A stretch of DNA of 64,000 nucleotides from Puteibacter caeruleilacunae (GTDB lineage: Bacteria; Bacteroidota; Bacteroidia; Bacteroidales; Prolixibacteraceae), in NCBI GenBank assembly GCA_005217565.1, contig SJCO01000006.1:62001-126000 (forward strand). The letters are read 5' to 3'. The notes beneath the pieces are model-generated. The model did not search any database and was not told where the DNA came from. It saw only the letters and a program-made list of their open reading frames with translations. The position numbers and the translations under genes are program-made. This document shows positions 61,381-64,000 of this stretch, one piece after another (position 1 is the first letter of the stretch; every line of letters starts with the position of its first letter).

Positions 61381-63042
61381 ATGAAACGATTAACCCCTCC
61401 TCATTTATTGATGATTAGATGGATTTGTTTATTAGTATTTTCCATAACTATAATCTGTTGTAGTCAGACAGAAAAATGTTCCAGCGAATTAACCTGTGCT
61501 CAGTTAGATTCTATTGAAACAGTGATGTTTAAGCATCCCAATTGGATTGATAGCCTACTACAGCGAGTAGATACTACTGATATTACTGAGTATGAACGTG
61601 CGCGAATTCAAACCTGTCAAGGACTTTATTTTAATGAAAAGGGTCAGTTTGATCGATCAATAGCAACATTAGTTAAGGCAGAAGCTTTCTTTATTAAGGA
61701 AAATGATGAATACCATGTTCACATTAATCGATTGATCAGGGCATTCGCCTTTGAGCAATTAAAGCTTTACAATGAAGCTGCGAAATTATTTATTCAATGT
61801 GATAATTATTTTCATTCTAATGATTATAAATCATTGAAGTTTTATTCATCATTGGGGTTGTTGCGTCTGTATGAATATTTAAAGTTTGATAAAGAGGAAC
61901 AGAAGCATAAATTGAGAATTTTGACATCAGAGTTAAATGATGAGTATTATAATGCTGTTTTGTATGCATCGATGGGGAATGTTGAAGGTGTTGATTCTGT
62001 GAAGGTTTGGTATTATCAGCGTGCTAAAGAATTTTATAAGAAAGTTAGGCGTTGGTCGGGTGTCTATTCAATGGACTTTAATATACTTAGAGTGAGGTAT
62101 AGGATGAATAATTGGCAGGAGATTAAAGGTTGTGATACAAAATCATTTTCCTTAGGCTATGTTTATGAGCCTACTCCTCATCAGCAGCTTCGGAGTTTGT
62201 ATTTGAAAGCATCGGTTTTAGGACATCAACAACGTAATAAGGAGGCCCTTGTTGTTATTAAAAAGGTTCATAGTCTGGCTATAAAACTAAGGTCAGCAAT
62301 AGAAGAAGTGAATAGTTTAAAAGTGTTGGCCATACTCTATAATCGTTTAGGAGACTATGAGCAAGCCTACCAGATGGAACGACAATATATTGCAGCTAAG
62401 GATCGGCAAGAGGAAGCTCTAAATAAATCACAGTTAATAGCGCTTGGAGCAAATTATCGTTTCACAGAATTGGAGCGTGAAGCTCTTGATTCAAAATTAA
62501 AAGCCAGTAATTTTCAGGTAATGTTACTTGTTTTAGTGATTTTACTGCTGGCTGCATTTTGGATCGGTTGGCATTTAGTCCGCAGCAAGGAGAATGAGCG
62601 AAAGACGCTCGTACAGCAGAATGCAGACATAGAGAATAATCTGCAAAAGGTAAATGAGGAATTGCAAGAGGAAAAGACAGAAAAGAATAATCTTGTTAAT
62701 AAGTTAAAGGTTGAGAAGATGAAATCTGTGGATTCTGATAAGCTAACAGCTCTATTGAGTGATATTAGTAATGATCATATAAATTCGTGGATTGCTTATG
62801 AAAAACGTTTCTACGAACTCTTACCCAATTATGTGGATCGGTTAAAACAAGAATGGCCCAATCTTACATCGACTGAAATACGATACTGTATGTGCTTTTA
62901 CTTTAATCTTGAGAATTATGTGGTTTCTAAATTAACTGGTAATAGTGTAAATGGAGTAAAAAGTGCGAAAACACGATTACGAAAGAAGTTAGAATTAGAA
63001 ACTATATCGGAACTCTATTTAGCATTGAAGAAGATTGAGTAA
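61381..63042 (+). CDS. Membrane TPR protein with C-terminal HTH DNA-binding domain
   Basis: N-terminal hydrophobic signal with Cys26/Cys27 (a possible lipoprotein or anchor). Tetratricopeptide-like helices fill residues ~50-360 (RARIQTCQGLYFNEKGQFDRS, VLAILYNRLGDYEQAYQ). A transmembrane helix (379-400) is followed by a coiled coil (about 403-450) and a C-terminal winged/LuxR-like HTH (about 494-540: LTSTEIRYCMCFYFNLENYVV, then VKSAKTRLRKKLEL). It is a one-component membrane regulator: the TPRs outside, DNA binding inside. Similar TPR-TM-HTH proteins are frequent beside six-bladed propeller lipoproteins in Bacteroidota. Here it lies between eight such genes and one more downstream. Confidence 0.85.
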   Translation: MKRLTPPHLLMIRWICLLVFSITIICCSQTEKCSSELTCAQLDSIETVMFKHPNWIDSLLQRVDTTDITEYERARIQTCQGLYFNEKGQFDRSIATLVKAEAFFIKENDEYHVHINRLIRAFAFEQLKLYNEAAKLFIQCDNYFHSNDYKSLKFYSSLGLLRLYEYLKFDKEEQKHKLRILTSELNDEYYNAVLYASMGNVEGVDSVKVWYYQRAKEFYKKVRRWSGVYSMDFNILRVRYRMNNWQEIKGCDTKSFSLGYVYEPTPHQQLRSLYLKASVLGHQQRNKEALVVIKKVHSLAIKLRSAIEEVNSLKVLAILYNRLGDYEQAYQMERQYIAAKDRQEEALNKSQLIALGANYRFTELEREALDSKLKASNFQVMLLVLVILLLAAFWIGWHLVRSKENERKTLVQQNADIENNLQKVNEELQEEKTEKNNLVNKLKVEKMKSVDSDKLTALLSDISNDHINSWIAYEKRFYELLPNYVDRLKQEWPNLTSTEIRYCMCFYFNLENYVVSKLTGNSVNGVKSAKTRLRKKLELETISELYLALKKIE

Positions 63043-63068
63043 AAGTTATTTTTTCTTGGATTATTGAT

Positions 63069-63090
63069 GGTATGCACCCTAATGCATACC
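63069..63090. promoter_or_regulatory. Perfect dyad after the TPR-HTH gene
   Basis: GGTATGCA-CCCTAA-TGCATACC, an 8-bp perfect stem with 6-nt loop. No U tract follows. It shares the TGCAT core with the dyads at 61069 and could be another operator for the next gene. Confidence 0.4.
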
Positions 63091-63122
63091 GCCTTTAAGA
63101 GGTAGTTTCACGTTCTCTTCTT

Positions 63123-63130
63123 TACTTTTG
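63123..63130 (+). promoter_or_regulatory. Candidate -7 element (TACTTTTG) before the last propeller gene
   Basis: TACTTTTG matches TAnnTTTG, 48 bases before the ATG. No TTTG at the expected distance. Confidence 0.25.
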
Positions 63131-63164
63131 AATTGTTGATTTTATAGGTATTTCCTTTAATGTT

Positions 63165-63170
63165 AGGAGG
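63165..63170 (+). promoter_or_regulatory. Strong Shine-Dalgarno AGGAGG
   Basis: A perfect AGGAGG, 8 bases before the ATG at 63179. Unusually strong for this replicon, where most starts have no clear site. An ATG at 63175 stops after three codons, so 63179 is the start. Confidence 0.6.
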
Positions 63171-63178
63171 ATTGATGA

Positions 63179-64000
63179 ATGATTAAATATGCCGTTTGTT
63201 TTATAGTATTTTTTGTTTTTATGATCTTCTCAAGTTGTAAAAATAAGACAACCGAATCAGGAGGAGAGTGTATACATATAAATTTTGATGAATCGCTGGA
63301 GAAACATATTAGTTTATCTGATATTGCTGATTCTTTAAAATTCACGTTTTTGCAATATGATGAAGCAAATCTGGTGGGTGAGATATTGAATTATAAAATA
63401 ACAGATAACTATATTCTTTTGGTTGATCAGCAACAGAAACTGTTTGTCTTTAAAAGAGATGGTAAGTTGCTGACGGTAATAGATGGAAAAGGAAAAGGAA
63501 AAGGACCTTCGGAATATGTCAATATTGAAGATTTCTTAGTTGACTCAGCTGAGAAGTCAATCATCATTTTAGATCCACGCAATGGAAAAGTTATAAAATA
63601 TGACATTGAAGGAAACTATTTATCTAGTTATTCGATGGAGTATAATCATGCTGCTCATATTGGTGCTTTAGATGATGGAGGATATTGTGTTTACCAGTCT
63701 GCGCGATTTTCAAAAAGTAACTCAAATATTTTCTTGACAGATGATTCTTTTAAAACAACTGACTCAATTAAAGATCGTGGTGATGGAGATCTTTTAAAAA
63801 AGATTCCTTATTTGCTGGATGCACAGTGGTATTGCAATGAAAATTCAATACTGTTTAAGGAGGCGCTTGTTGATACCGTTTATAAAGTAACCAATACGGA
63901 TAAAGCAAGACTGCAACCTCATATTTTTCTTGATTATGGCGACAGGAAGATTCCTCAGGATTACTATACAAATACACAGTATTATCAAAAACGAGCACAT
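63179..64000 (+). CDS. Six-bladed beta-propeller lipoprotein, 3' truncated by window
   Basis: Open frame of 274 codons from ATG 63179 to the window end, no stop. Lipobox at C20 (MIFSSC). Family hallmarks: LSDIADSLKFTFLQYDEANLVG, ILLVDQQQKLFVFKRDG, then GKGKGKGPSEYVNIEDFLVD (an enlarged version of the GPGEY loop with extra Gly-Lys pairs), and IFLDYGDRKIPQDYY near the end of the visible part. Its codon use and spacing follow the other members. It starts 136 bp after the TPR-HTH gene on the same strand, a probable target of that regulator. Confidence 0.82.
   Translation, partial: MIKYAVCFIVFFVFMIFSSCKNKTTESGGECIHINFDESLEKHISLSDIADSLKFTFLQYDEANLVGEILNYKITDNYILLVDQQQKLFVFKRDGKLLTVIDGKGKGKGPSEYVNIEDFLVDSAEKSIIILDPRNGKVIKYDIEGNYLSSYSMEYNHAAHIGALDDGGYCVYQSARFSKSNSNIFLTDDSFKTTDSIKDRGDGDLLKKIPYLLDAQWYCNENSILFKEALVDTVYKVTNTDKARLQPHIFLDYGDRKIPQDYYTNTQYYQKRAH

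Noticed and set aside
1-64000. tRNA genes, CRISPR arrays, insertion sequences, integrase or phage genes
   Set aside because: No T-loop/acceptor pattern, no regular spacer repeats and no transposase or integrase motif were seen by eye; a tRNAscan and an IS search would settle it.

Overview
The window reads as chromosomal DNA of a free-living, glycan-degrading member of the Bacteroidota, probably a marine or sediment Bacteroidales/Marinilabiliales-type organism; the exact lineage is inference. Support: an AT-rich genome with SusC/SusD, many lipoproteins with a lipobox Cys, LytTR regulators, a Cys-type sulfatase, several exo-glycosidases, six-bladed beta-propeller lipoproteins, and promoter motifs of the Bacteroidota type (TTTG plus TAnnTTTG). 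I see no tRNA, rRNA, CRISPR, transposase or phage gene.

Layout. 1-3.7 kb: 3' end of glnS, then a LiaF-like / LytS kinase / LytTR regulator operon and a small membrane protein. 3.7-13 kb: cytoplasmic type I pullulanase, Tat-exported Gfo/Idh/MocA oxidoreductase, universal stress protein, GH20 hexosaminidase, S37 peptidase and DoxX. 13-28.5 kb: a carbohydrate locus with two tandem LamG-TM-AraC membrane regulators, a sulfatase, a nitroreductase, and a four-gene operon (GH89, DUF2961/GH172-like, a large clan-GH-D-like hydrolase, a GH36-like hydrolase). It has no SusC/D of its own. 28.8-32 kb: an AidA/PixA-like protein, a TPR histidine kinase and a LytTR regulator in one operon. 32-41.5 kb: DUF6155 protein, PD40 protein, SusC/SusD, cyclophilin and a six-bladed propeller lipoprotein. 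41.6-50.2 kb: TonB receptor of the heme/siderophore type, convergent flavodoxin, coiled-coil lipoprotein, CarboxypepD_reg protein plus membrane LytTR regulator, a small secreted protein, a glycosyltransferase and aspartate kinase.

50.6-64 kb is the most unusual part: eight consecutive six-bladed beta-propeller lipoprotein genes, several of them clear recent duplicates (order A-B-C-D-E-C'-E'-E''). A 983-bp non-coding region with dyads follows, then a membrane TPR-HTH regulator and another propeller lipoprotein cut by the window end. A related lipoprotein sits at 40.3 kb. I read this as an expanding surface or periplasmic lipoprotein family with a dedicated membrane regulator; its function is unknown.

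How the genes may work together: the LamG-AraC proteins would sense a carbohydrate outside the cytoplasm and directly activate the sulfatase and glycosidases, which could strip sulfate, alpha-GlcNAc, beta-HexNAc and alpha-galactoside-type ends from a sulfated host or algal glycan. Substrate and regulatory links are inference from domain content and position only.
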